Assembly: GCA_014523625.1 (NCBI GenBank)
Contig: JAATVP010000074.1
Span: 1-16,252, forward strand
Length of the DNA stretch: 16,252 bases
Reading direction: 5' to 3'
DNA from: Nitrososphaerales archaeon TH5896
GTDB taxonomy: Archaea > Thermoproteota > Nitrososphaeria > Nitrososphaerales > Nitrososphaeraceae
A program made the position numbers and the translations under genes. Numbering within the stretch: the first letter of the stretch is position 1; every line of letters starts with the position of its first letter. This document shows positions 1 through 6,367 of the stretch, one piece after another. The notes beneath the pieces were generated by a model. The model did no database searches. It had not been told where the DNA came from and saw nothing but the letters and a program-made list of their open reading frames with translations.

Positions 1-6
1 CCATCC

Positions 7-177
7 ATGTACGTAAGTAATTACTCTGCTGTTCTTCTTGAAGAGTATCAATCGTTGAAAGATGATCAAAGGATTATCCTTCGCGATCATCTTGTTGAAG
101 CGGCATTGAATCAGTATCGAGGCAGGCAGATAATGCTCGCTCAACCCGACAAGGTTCGTTCAGCGTTAAGGTTGTGA
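7..177 (+). CDS. Short hypothetical protein, possibly the C-terminal end of a gene cut by the window edge
   Basis: The frame reads 56 residues from an ATG at 7 to TGA at 175-177, and it stays open upstream to the window edge, so it may be the tail of a longer protein. The product is charged and looks helical (LLEEYQSLKDDQRIILRDHL, then VEAALNQYRGRQ) with a basic C-terminus. That would suit the end of a small DNA-binding or antitoxin-like protein, but I do not recognise a family. The amino-acid composition looks coding. Whether 7 is the true start cannot be decided from this window. Confidence 0.4.
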   Translation: MYVSNYSAVLLEEYQSLKDDQRIILRDHLVEAALNQYRGRQIMLAQPDKVRSALRL

Positions 178-401
178 GCCCAAAATTTAGTTCAAAAATG
201 GTTCACATAACAACAGGTGACGGGGTAATGTGTAACGTCCTACGTCGATAGGGGTGAATGCGTTTACAGCACCTCTATTTAGGCCTCCTGACATTCGATC
301 TTTACATTAATCTTTACATTAATTAGGATGCTTGACAGATCAGAACAGAAAGTGAATTTGAAGGTACATATTGTAATGAGTTATCCAAAAGGAACCCCCT
401 C
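178..401. other. Gene-free stretch with a 12-bp tandem duplication
   Basis: No reading frame of useful length is seen on either strand. The one distinct feature is a perfect head-to-tail duplication of the 12-mer tctttacattaa at 299-310 and 311-322. The stretch leads into the degraded dehydrogenase fragment and is probably decayed sequence. Confidence 0.4.
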
Positions 402-553
402 AATAGGTGACCGTCGTGCGGGAAAATGGAGCTGGTGAAAGAAGCTGGAAGCGACGGTATCTTTGTTAAAGCTGACGTCTCAAACGAAGATGATGTCAAG
501 CACTTGTAGAGACAACCGTGAAGGCGTACGAAGTACTCACTAACTCAGGATTC
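402..553 (+). pseudogene. Degraded fragment of a short-chain dehydrogenase/reductase (SDR)
   Basis: From the ATG at 426 the frame reads MELVKEAGSDGIFVKADVSN and continues EDDVKHL to a TAG at 507. This is the classic SDR segment that precedes the 'D-V' cofactor-binding site and the following helix. Shifting one base at 507 restores the expected continuation ETTVKAYE (509-532), followed by a weak match to the region before the NNAG motif. Upstream, the frame encoding GDRRAGK joins only after another one-base shift near the A-run at 423-426. The Rossmann glycine motif and the whole catalytic Tyr-x3-Lys half are absent. It is a short, doubly frameshifted relic without function. Confidence 0.7.
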
Positions 554-626
554 TCAGTTCTCTATAATTTTCATACCACATGAAACGATTTTTATGTAAT
601 TGGTTCTCAATCAAAGAGGAAAATTA

Positions 627-1244
627 GTGACAGCTGTAGATTCAAGGCAATACAAAGAGACAGAACGCCAGAAGTGGGATAGTGTGACTAGTGGCTGGCA
701 GAAGTGGTGGAGGACAATCGAAAGAGGTGCCGGAAAACTTAGTAACCGTTTGATAGAACTTGCAGAGATTAAACCAGGCTCTAGAATTCTAGATATTGCA
801 ACAGGTATAGGAGAACCAGCTATTACAGTTGCAAATCAGATGGGTAAGACTGGCTGCTACATTTTGGCTACAGATATTTCACCTCAAATGTTATCGATAG
901 CAAAACAGAGAGCTATTGCATTAGACCTATCAAATATGATTGAATTTAAAGTGGGAGATACAGAAACAATCGATTTACCAAATTCAACATTTGATGCTGC
1001 ACTATGTAGAGCAGGATTGATGCTTTTTTCAGATCTTAATGCGGGTTTATCAAATATTTATCAGTCATTGATAGAAGGTGGTCATTTTGCAGCCGCCGTT
1101 TGGGGTTTACCAAATAAGGTTCCTTTCATTTCCGTAGTCACGAATACGATAATGAAAGAAACCAACACCCCACCACCTCCACCGGGAACTCCTGGACCAT
1201 TTAGCCTTTCGGATGAAAATAGCCTCAAGAATTCTTTTATCTAA
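627..1244 (+). CDS. C-terminally truncated class I SAM-dependent methyltransferase (UbiE-like)
   Basis: The protein is a Rossmann-fold methyltransferase. Motif I is ILDIATGIGEP, an acidic ribose-binding residue follows in ATDIS, and the post-II/III region reads FDAALCRAGLMLF, then a glycine-rich LIEGGHFAAAVWG segment. Related archaeal enzymes run to about 270-290 residues with a further domain after the PFSLSDENSLKNSFI motif. Here a TAA comes directly after that motif, so about 70-80 C-terminal residues are lost. The GTG at 627 was chosen because agagga (615-620) lies six bases ahead; the frame is open back to a TTG at 600, which is an alternative start. A TATA-like tctataatttt lies near 559-569. 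The substrate is unknown. It is probably a decaying gene, though the catalytic core is complete enough that a short product could be made. Confidence 0.65.
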   Translation: MTAVDSRQYKETERQKWDSVTSGWQKWWRTIERGAGKLSNRLIELAEIKPGSRILDIATGIGEPAITVANQMGKTGCYILATDISPQMLSIAKQRAIALDLSNMIEFKVGDTETIDLPNSTFDAALCRAGLMLFSDLNAGLSNIYQSLIEGGHFAAAVWGLPNKVPFISVVTNTIMKETNTPPPPPGTPGPFSLSDENSLKNSFI

Positions 1245-1399
1245 TCTGACATTCCACTTATATACTGTTATCTGTTTATATCCTTTTTAACTGTCATTAT
1301 TTACCAATAATCACTTCCCCAAATTACCTTTTTAGAACATAGCGCAACAGTTGTGAGTGAAAATCTTAATAGAGATAGTTCTCATTTCTATGAACTGAT

Positions 1400-1720
1400 A
1401 TGACTGGTTACTCTAAGGATCTAATATTCTCCTTATGTCTTGTGTTTTTAGTATCTTGCTTTATGAGTTGGGGTGTTCATATATTTGGAGAACCTATTGT
1501 AAGGATACCTGATTTCAAACTGGAAAAGATTGTCGATGGATTGTCTAGACCCATCGGCATATCCTTTATTGGTCACGATGACTTTCTAGTAATTGAGGAA
1601 GATACCGGAAAGGTCAAACGGGTCATTGATGGACAGGTAACCCAATCTATATTAGATTTAGATGTCTCAACAGATGATTTAAGAAGACTTATAGGCATAT
1701 GGTCGCAACCGAAGAATTAA
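1400..1720 (+). pseudogene. N-terminal remnant of a PQQ-type glucose/sorbosone dehydrogenase
   Basis: The 106-residue frame opens with a hydrophobic export segment (about residues 8-28: LIFSLCLVFLVSCFMSWGV), followed by FKLEKIVDGLSRPIGISFIG and DDFLVIEEDTGKVKRVIDGQ. These match the first blade of soluble aldose-sugar/sorbosone dehydrogenase beta-propellers, where the protein goes on for another 250 or more residues after an 'ERGxLGI' motif. Here that motif appears as LRRLIGI, and the frame then diverges and stops at 1720. Six-bladed propellers cannot fold from one blade, so I read this as a truncated, non-functional gene. No convincing continuation in another frame follows. Confidence 0.6.
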
Positions 1721-1851
1721 AACGGTACATGGGTTGGGGATCTGACAGTGGCATTATACACCTCCAAATTGACAATTATTGCCAGCTTATCACCAGTGAC
1801 TCATTCGTGAAAGAACGTTACCAATACAGCACCATTAATAATAATGACTAG
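1699..1851 (+). CDS. Possible 50-residue hypothetical protein
   Basis: An ATG at 1699 opens a 50-residue frame (beginning MVATEELKRYMGWGSDSG) that overlaps the last 22 bases of the truncated dehydrogenase frame. The composition is plausible for coding sequence, but there is no recognisable domain, no clear ribosome-binding site and no promoter. It may equally be a frameshifted piece of unrelated decayed sequence. Confidence 0.2.
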   Translation: MVATEELKRYMGWGSDSGIIHLQIDNYCQLITSDSFVKERYQYSTINNND

Positions 1852-1881
1852 TATGATAGCAGGAGGAGGATAGGCCTTAGA

Positions 1882-1919
1882 CTCTATAGAGGGTTAGCGC
1901 CTCTAAATACAATAGAGGC
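1882..1919. repeat. Short palindrome and stem-loop
   Basis: A perfect 10-bp palindrome ctctatagag lies at 1882-1891. It is followed by a 6-bp stem (gcctct at 1899-1904, agaggc at 1914-1919) with a nine-base loop. It lies between the end of the plus-strand dehydrogenase remnant and the convergent minus-strand membrane protein, so a termination or decay-scar role is possible. There is no oligo-T run beside it. Confidence 0.3.
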
Positions 1920-1958
1920 AAGTCGCAATAGTGACGACTATGAGATCCATTAATCATG

Positions 1959-2297
1959 TTATTTATTTTTTTGTACAATTGCAAGAAAAAATAATATTAG
2001 AATTGCAAGAGTCATTGAGGATGTTATTATAGACCCATAGCCTGTATCGAGTACTTCAAAGGCTTCTTCTAATGACTCAAATAATAACTGGATTCCAAAG
2101 AGAGCGAATGCTGTAGCTGCGTATATTATCTTCTTGAGGCCAGTTTTCCTATACGCAGAAATTGATAGTGCTAACAATAATAGCGAAAAGATCCCGGTAA
2201 TTGCCATTATCGCAATTTCTATATCCTCAAACATCTCTGCTTGCAAAAACAATCCTGAAAATGTAATCAATACTATTATTGCTGATTCAATTATCAA
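1959..2297 (-). CDS. Small four-helix membrane protein encoded with a winged-helix regulator
   Basis: This 112-residue protein is mostly hydrophobic, with four likely transmembrane segments at about residues 3-20, 27-48, 56-74 and 87-108. Short charged loops include YRKTGLKK between helices 2 and 3 and ESLEEAFEVLD before helix 4. Its ATG lies only two bases after the stop codon of the upstream tandem winged-helix regulator, so the two are almost certainly co-transcribed and probably translationally coupled. In archaea, small four-helix proteins are often paired with such regulators, which suggests a membrane sensor or partner role. That role is inference. No catalytic motif is visible. Confidence 0.75.
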   Translation of the reverse strand: MIIESAIIVLITFSGLFLQAEMFEDIEIAIMAITGIFSLLLLALSISAYRKTGLKKIIYAATAFALFGIQLLFESLEEAFEVLDTGYGSIITSSMTLAILILFFLAIVQKNK

Positions 2298-2299
2298 TG

Positions 2300-2842
2300 C
2301 TATTCAGTACTCCCTCTAGATAACGAAAGAAAAATCTCTGCCAAACGATCACTCCATCTTCCCCAAATGTTTGGATAGTAATTCCGCATTAACATAGTAA
2401 TGTATCTAGATGAGGTTGTTCTATCACGTAATTGATATCTCTTGTATCTCCCATCCTTTATTTCAATAATTAACATGATTTCAATCAAGCGTCTTATGTA
2501 CCAATTAACAGATGCTGATGATATTCCAATTCTATTGGCTATTTCTGTTTGAGTGGGTGCTTGTTCTTCTATGATGAACATAAGTATTTCCCGAGCAGTT
2601 TCTTGCCCTAGAATCTTAAGGATCTCCTTTTCATTTTCCTTGAAAATTCCGGCAGGAAAGTAATGTCTGTACAGACCGTGCCTTGTAGATACTACTCTTG
2701 TGCCTTTCTCTAGTCTCTCTAAATGGTACTGTGCAGTTCCCATTGAAATATCTGTAGCCTCTTTGATTTTACGTAGGTGGCAGCCTGGATTATGTTGAAT
2801 GAATTGTAATATTCTCTCAGCTGTATCTCCAATCCCATCCAC
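2300..2842 (-). CDS. Tandem winged helix-turn-helix transcriptional regulator
   Basis: Two winged-helix units follow one another in 180 residues. The first (about 8-62) contains GCHLRKIKEATDISMGTAQYH, here split as GCHLRKI and MGTAQYHLERLEK, with a wing ending YRHYFP. The second (about 72-150) has the recognition-helix pattern TEIANRIGISSASVNWYIRR and a wing DGRYKRYQL. This arrangement is typical of archaeal one-component regulators of the ArsR/MarR-like group. The start is a GTG at 2842; the frame has no earlier candidate supported by a promoter. A TATA-like ctaataaata on the plus strand (2886-2895) reads as a TATA box for this gene. It is divergent from the secreted-protein gene at 3067, whose promoter carries a paired inverted element, making it a natural candidate to bind there, though that is untested. 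Confidence 0.85.
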   Translation of the reverse strand: MDGIGDTAERILQFIQHNPGCHLRKIKEATDISMGTAQYHLERLEKGTRVVSTRHGLYRHYFPAGIFKENEKEILKILGQETAREILMFIIEEQAPTQTEIANRIGISSASVNWYIRRLIEIMLIIEIKDGRYKRYQLRDRTTSSRYITMLMRNYYPNIWGRWSDRLAEIFLSLSRGSTE

Positions 2843-2885
2843 AACGATCTACCAGTCCGCCTTGGAGCGATAATGATAATAAAAC

Positions 2886-2895
2886 TAATAAATAA
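2886..2895 (-). promoter_or_regulatory. Probable TATA box of the winged-helix/membrane-protein operon
   Basis: On the minus strand the sequence reads tatttattag, an AT-rich TATA-like element about 48 bp ahead of the GTG at 2842. That would place the transcript start near 2865 with a short leader. It is the best match in the intergenic region, apart from a second candidate at 2947-2953. Confidence 0.4.
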
Positions 2896-2946
2896 TACTC
2901 TTCAACTACAATAAAATACAAATTTGAGCCTTTTCGGCATTTTTAG

Positions 2947-3042
2947 TATAAATGTCTTGTGGTACAGGTACCTAACTGATAACCAACCTTCCTTCATGAT
3001 TATATGGATTCATTTAGCTGCTTGTACCAAATATCTTATTTA
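2947..3042 (+). promoter_or_regulatory. Promoter with an inverted pair of 18-bp elements (copy A)
   Basis: The right arm atttagctgcttgtacca (3012-3029) lies five bases ahead of a TATA-like cttatt (3035-3040), 27-32 bp before the ATG at 3067, the spacing expected for a leaderless archaeal transcript. The left arm tggtacaggtacctaact (2960-2977) is its reverse complement at 14 of 18 positions, separated by 34 bp. Outside the left arm, tataaat (2947-2953) would act as a TATA box on the minus strand. The right arm is identical to that of copy B at 3638-3655, with identical spacing to arm, TATA and start codon. It is most likely the binding site for a shared regulator. Confidence 0.7.
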
Positions 3043-3066
3043 GCATTGATACATTAACCAGGTACG

Positions 3067-3387
3067 ATGAACACAAAATCAGTCCTGAGCTTCGGTGTTA
3101 TCATAGCCGTAGCCATGACATCAATGTCTCTGCTTGGTAGTATCATTTCCAATGTAGGGGCACAAGGACAAACAAATGATACAACTCAAATAAAGAATTA
3201 CTTGACTGAGGCCATGCAAGCACTTGACAGCGGCAACAACACTATGGTATTAGAGCAATTAGATTTAGCAGAGGCTGCGATGACAGGAACAGCAGATGAT
3301 GACGAAGGAGAAGTAGAAGAAGGACCAGGAGAAGATGAGGACGAACCAGGAGACGTAGACACTAATGATGAAGAAGATTCGCCCTGA
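3067..3387 (+). CDS. Small secreted acidic protein
   Basis: The 106-residue protein starts with a clear export signal (basic MNTKS, then the hydrophobic run VLSFGVIIAVAMTSMSLLGS, with likely cleavage after NVGA at about residue 32). The mature part has a short helical section with QIKNYLTEAMQALDSGN and VLEQLDLAEAAMTG, then a strongly acidic, low-complexity tail (DDDEGEVEEGPGEDEDEPGD) ending EEDSP. The tail could bind divalent metal ions or reflect a surface-exposed, unstructured region. Related small exported proteins with a helical hairpin are common in ammonia-oxidising archaea, but none has an assigned function that I can name. The gene has its own promoter (copy A of the paired element) and an oligo-T terminator at 3430-3436. 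Confidence 0.8.
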   Translation: MNTKSVLSFGVIIAVAMTSMSLLGSIISNVGAQGQTNDTTQIKNYLTEAMQALDSGNNTMVLEQLDLAEAAMTGTADDDEGEVEEGPGEDEDEPGDVDTNDEEDSP

Positions 3388-3429
3388 TCAGCAGTAATAG
3401 CGGGGAATAAGAATACGACCTAACTCATC

Positions 3430-3436
3430 TTTTTTT
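3430..3436 (+). terminator. Oligo-T terminator after the acidic secreted protein
   Basis: A run of seven T follows 42 bases after the stop codon of the gene ending at 3387, in a T-rich context. Archaeal RNA polymerase commonly terminates at such runs without a hairpin. Confidence 0.5.
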
Positions 3437-3572
3437 GTAAACATCTTAATTATTTTTATAATATCGCCTGTACATCTGTTGCAATCAATGAAATCAACTC
3501 AACATTACGATACTGCGTAGAGAGAATATGTGCTGGCAGCTACGCTATTGCTTATCGAGCAACTGAACGAGC

Positions 3573-3668
3573 TATAAATTGTTTGTGGTACAAGCATCTA
3601 AATAAATCTGATATTTATATCATGATTCCCTAATCTGATTTAGCTGCTTGTACCAGATTACTTATTAG
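3573..3668 (+). promoter_or_regulatory. Promoter with an inverted pair of 18-bp elements (copy B)
   Basis: The right arm atttagctgcttgtacca (3638-3655) is identical to copy A. The left arm tggtacaagcatctaaat (3586-3603) is its reverse complement at 17 of 18 positions. The arms are 34 bp apart, cttatt (3661-3666) begins six positions after the right arm, and 37 bp separate the right arm from the ATG at 3693, every spacing exactly as in copy A. A tataaat (3573-3579) lies six bases outside the left arm, again as in copy A. Apart from a shared tcatgatt in the middle, the spacer sequences differ, which argues for selection on the arms and spacing rather than a recent duplication. Confidence 0.75.
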
Positions 3669-3692
3669 TTGTAGTACTGCATACTTAATACA

Positions 3693-4424
3693 ATGAAACC
3701 GATCGGATCTAATGTAATCTACATGGTAGCAGCTGCGGTAGCATTAGCAGCTATACCGCTCGTTTCCTCGACAATGGCCAATGCGCAAAACCAATCATGG
3801 ACTAGCACATTTAACTTGGAGCTTTGCAATTTCTCCACTACAGGTACTAACCCATATTTTATTCTACAGCCTGGTTATCAGCTTGTGTTTGCTGGTATAG
3901 AAGATGGCGAACCACTCAATGTAACTGTCACAGTAAGCAATAAGACAAAAGTTGTCGGAGATGGGATAATCACTAGATTAGTAGAAGAAAGGGTAGTTAA
4001 CAGCGAAACCGGCGACTTAAAGGAACTCACCAAAGATTACTTTGCCATATGCGATAAGACAGACAGTGTGTTTTACTTTGGCGAAGATGTTAATAACTAC
4101 GAGAATGGAGTATTAGTTGATCACGAAGGTTCGTGGTTGCATGGTTCAGATAACGCAAGAGCTGGTTTAATAATGCCTGGAACTCCTCTACTTGGCTCAA
4201 GATATTATCAGGAAATAGCTCCAGAGATTGCATTGGATAAGGCAGAGATAGTAAGTATGAATCAAACAGTGAATGTTCCTGCAGGCAGCTTTAGTGAAGT
4301 AATAGAGATGAGAGAAACAAATGATCTCGAACCAGGTATAGAGGAGGATAATCTACATGCTCCTGGAATCGGACAGGTAATAGATCATGAATTAGAACTG
4401 GTCAGCTATGGTTATCTTAAATAA
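3693..4424 (+). CDS. Secreted conserved protein of unknown function
   Basis: The 243-residue protein has an export signal (MKPIGSNVIYMVAAAVALAA, likely cleaved after STMANA at about residue 31). The mature part is rich in predicted beta-strand. Recognisable segments are NPYFILQPGYQLVFAG near the N-terminus, TRLVEERVV, DKTDSVFYFGEDVNNYENG, then EGSWLHG, LIMPGTPLLGSRYYQE, and a C-terminal VPAGSFSEVIEMRET followed by HAPGIGQV. This pattern is shared by a widespread exported family in bacteria and archaea whose role I cannot state. Several N-x-S/T sites suit a glycosylated surface protein. It has its own promoter (copy B), of the same design as that of the acidic secreted protein, so the two are probably regulated together. 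A run of six T at 4450-4455 is a possible terminator. Confidence 0.8.
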   Translation: MKPIGSNVIYMVAAAVALAAIPLVSSTMANAQNQSWTSTFNLELCNFSTTGTNPYFILQPGYQLVFAGIEDGEPLNVTVTVSNKTKVVGDGIITRLVEERVVNSETGDLKELTKDYFAICDKTDSVFYFGEDVNNYENGVLVDHEGSWLHGSDNARAGLIMPGTPLLGSRYYQEIAPEIALDKAEIVSMNQTVNVPAGSFSEVIEMRETNDLEPGIEEDNLHAPGIGQVIDHELELVSYGYLK

Positions 4425-4449
4425 GTGCATGACTTAAGCCCGTTTTCAA

Positions 4450-4455
4450 TTTTTT
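4450..4455 (+). terminator. Possible oligo-T terminator after the secreted protein
   Basis: Six T residues in a T-rich context lie 25 bases after the stop codon of the gene ending at 4424. The signal is weak, but it is placed as expected for an archaeal terminator. Confidence 0.35.
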
Positions 4456-4505
4456 GCCGCAATGGTAGCTACTCAAGAGAGAAAACCAAAATTACGATTC
4501 ATGTA

Positions 4506-4628
4506 TCACCCCTTCACTAATCCATGGTAAACATCGCTGTCTTTGATAATTCTAGAGATCAGTTTGGAGTAGGTTTCGCCAAAGGTTCCTTTACTCCTTA
4601 ATTTCTGAAACGTTCTGTCGTCTGACAT
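4506..4628 (-). CDS. Small ribbon-helix-helix-like protein (antitoxin type)
   Basis: A 40-residue frame reads MSDDRTFQKLRSKGTFGETY and then SKLISRIIKDSDVYHGLVKG. The pattern (D-x-T-[FW]-x-K-L, then G-T-F-G-E-T-Y-x-x-L-I-x-R-[IL]-[IL]-K) matches the small archaeal DNA-binding or antitoxin proteins in which a strand, a helix and an 'ETF/ETY...LI' helix form a ribbon-helix-helix-like fold. Homologues usually carry a few more residues before the VSD, so this copy is either N-terminally shortened or starts at the in-frame ATG at 4634. Both candidate starts lie inside an 18-bp perfect palindrome. No toxin gene is seen beside it. It is too short for most gene finders. Confidence 0.5.
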   Translation of the reverse strand: MSDDRTFQKLRSKGTFGETYSKLISRIIKDSDVYHGLVKG

Positions 4629-4660
4629 GTACATGTCAGTTCTAGCACATAGAACTGGCA
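4622..4660 (-). promoter_or_regulatory. Perfect 18-bp palindrome overlapping a stem-loop at the start of the small RHH-like gene
   Basis: The sequence ctgacatgtacatgtcag (4622-4639) is a perfect palindrome containing both possible start codons of the 40-residue gene. Overlapping it, tgtcagttct (4634-4643) pairs with agaactggca (4651-4660) around a seven-base loop with one G-U type mismatch. It could be an autoregulatory operator for the RHH-like product, or an RNA structure hiding the start. Confidence 0.4.
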
Positions 4661-4794
4661 GCTAAAAGGAAGTAAACCACTGCCAAAGTAGATGCTTCCA
4701 TTTGACTAATACTACTGGATTACCGTGATGCTCTTATTCCTTTAAAATACATGAAGAACGACTCCCAATTACACTACTTTCAGATTAACACAAT

Positions 4795-5130
4795 TCAACT
4801 ATGTTCTGATTCATCTAACTTCGATCTAATAAAATTGTGAAACTTTTCTATCTCATCTTTGAATATTACTCTATCAAAAGCCTGCTGGTTTACTTGCTGT
4901 ACGCCGTTAGACACGATTTCTTCTATGTCTTTCCGCATACTAATGCGATTCCATCGAGCTATCTTTGATAATATTGGTTCATCAAAATACTTGAATACCA
5001 TTTCAGCTTTTTTCTCTTTAAATTTAGCATTCTCTTCTCTATTTCTAAAAACTGAATAAAGGTCAGATTTTGATATGCTTACCTTACCTTCTAGCGCTAT
5101 TATGTGAGCTATCTCATGACCCGGGGTCAT
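4795..5130 (-). CDS. Hypothetical protein overlapping the end of the patatin gene
   Basis: This 111-residue frame starts at an ATG 17 bases inside the 3' end of the patatin frame and is read one frame away. It is helical and charged, with an HEIAH motif at residues 5-9 that fits the HExxH zinc-protease pattern, but no glycine turn or third ligand is obvious and the motif sits at the extreme N-terminus. Patatins of the large archaeal type normally continue past this point, so it could be the frameshifted tail of the patatin or of some other gene joined here. I do not recognise a family. The coding-like composition and a stop two codons upstream of the ATG are what can be seen. Confidence 0.45.
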   Translation of the reverse strand: MTPGHEIAHIIALEGKVSISKSDLYSVFRNREENAKFKEKKAEMVFKYFDEPILSKIARWNRISMRKDIEEIVSNGVQQVNQQAFDRVIFKDEIEKFHNFIRSKLDESEHS

Positions 5131-6181
5131 CTTTTAATTTAGCTGGCCATACGTCTGTGATATACACATCTAGCGCAGGAATCTTAACCTTTTTTCCTCC
5201 GTCTTCTTCCTTTGTGCCATCCCACAATCTATCCTCTTGAATTTCATTTTTCCAGTAATCCTTATGTTTGTCTATCAGTTCTCGCAGAGGCGTATTGCTC
5301 AAGACACCACCATCCCAAAAAGGCCGCCTTTTTCCAGATTGTTTATCTACTAGGGCGACATGTCTGTAAAGATCAGGCATTGAGAAAGTGGTACTTAGCT
5401 GATCCCATCCTATGCCATCGGAGTATTCAAAAATATGATGGTATTCTTCTTTTGGCTTGTTGTTATAATCATTCCATTCGTCATAGTCATTGTATTCTGT
5501 CTTAGTATTATAGCTATCAAACGATACTGTATTACCAGATTGCACATCTACGCTGACCAATAAAAAGCGAGGTTCACTTCTCTTTTCGCTATATTCCGTT
5601 CTGATTGGAAACTTAATATAATTTCGGCAGCTCTCCTTCAAAGAGAAAGTCGGAAAGGTCATCCAGGACGGCAATCGTTTCTGTTCGCCACGCAATCTAA
5701 AGCCATATGAAATATCGCCATATTTAAGATCCCAACGAGGGATTGCTGCAGCAACATTCGGTGCTCCAAGAGTCCTAGTAGTCCAGTATCTTCTGGCTGA
5801 TTCTGCGGATGCGGGAATGTCCCACGCTTCTTTGGCAAAATGCAATAAGTCAAACCATTCCTTAACTAAGGGATTATATTGAATATTAGGTACTGAGCCC
5901 TCTGTTGTTTCTAATATCCTATCCCAGCCTTGTTTCATGGTCTTGATTGAATTGTGAAATAGATCCCATGGCCAGAAATTCAAATCGACCCAATCAGTAA
6001 AGAAATATTTAGTTTGTACTTCTCGCCAGAATTTTTCTAATATATCTGCTGAACCCTTCCAATATTCTGATGCAGGGAAGGAATTACTGACATCCGCCTC
6101 TTTCTTATTCAGAAAATGACTCACAATAATAGCGCCGTTAATTGCACCTATTGAGGTACCGGCAATAACATCAATTGCTTG
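5114..6181 (-). pseudogene. Patatin-like phospholipase, N-terminally broken
   Basis: Reading back from the first usable start (GTG at 6124), the frame stays open to a TAG at 6182-6184 and encodes AIDVIAGTSIGAINGAII, the nucleophile elbow GTSIG of patatins. No ATG, GTG or TTG lies ahead of it in frame, so a protein started at 6124 (336 residues) would lack the catalytic serine. The glycine-rich oxyanion-hole segment that should precede it is also missing. The catalytic Asp is present in FWDGGVLSNTPL (about residue 271 from the GTG), as are family segments SAESARRYWTTR and APNVAAAIPRWD. The C-terminal third of the family is absent or replaced by the overlapping frame at 4795-5130. The gene acted on lipids when intact and is now most likely inactive. 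Confidence 0.7.
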
Positions 6182-6242
6182 CTAGAGTATGATACCAGTC
6201 CACCTCCTGGACATCTCGCCTGAGTTCGTTAACCTTTAGCAC
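6171..6242 (-). pseudogene. Possible fragment of a methyltransferase N-terminus fused to the broken patatin
   Basis: Starting at a GTG (6242), a 23-residue frame reads VLKVNELRRDVQEVDWYHTL and ends ASN before TGA. The pattern ELRRxVQ...WYHT resembles the N-terminal 'WYHTI' segment of some class I methyltransferases. It runs into the patatin sequence, one frame away, so the two pieces look joined by a deletion. The match is short and uncertain. Confidence 0.25.
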
Positions 6243-6367
6243 TGCATAAAACAACTGGATTGTCAATTAGGTTTATGCATAGTTATTACTGCAATTGCAG
6301 CTGCTAATGCTGTTGCTAATACTAGTGATGATCAGTATGCAAAAGAAAGTCTATAAAGTATTACATA

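Noticed and set aside
3586..3655. Miniature transposon with terminal inverted repeats
   Set aside because: Not preferred because the fixed distances to TATA and ATG in both copies, and the unlike interiors, fit a promoter better; a genome-wide scan could revive it.
6291..6353. Signal-peptide-like plus-strand frame ending AVANTSDDQYAKESL
   Set aside because: It looks like the tail of an export signal but has no start codon in frame and stops at once; too short to call.
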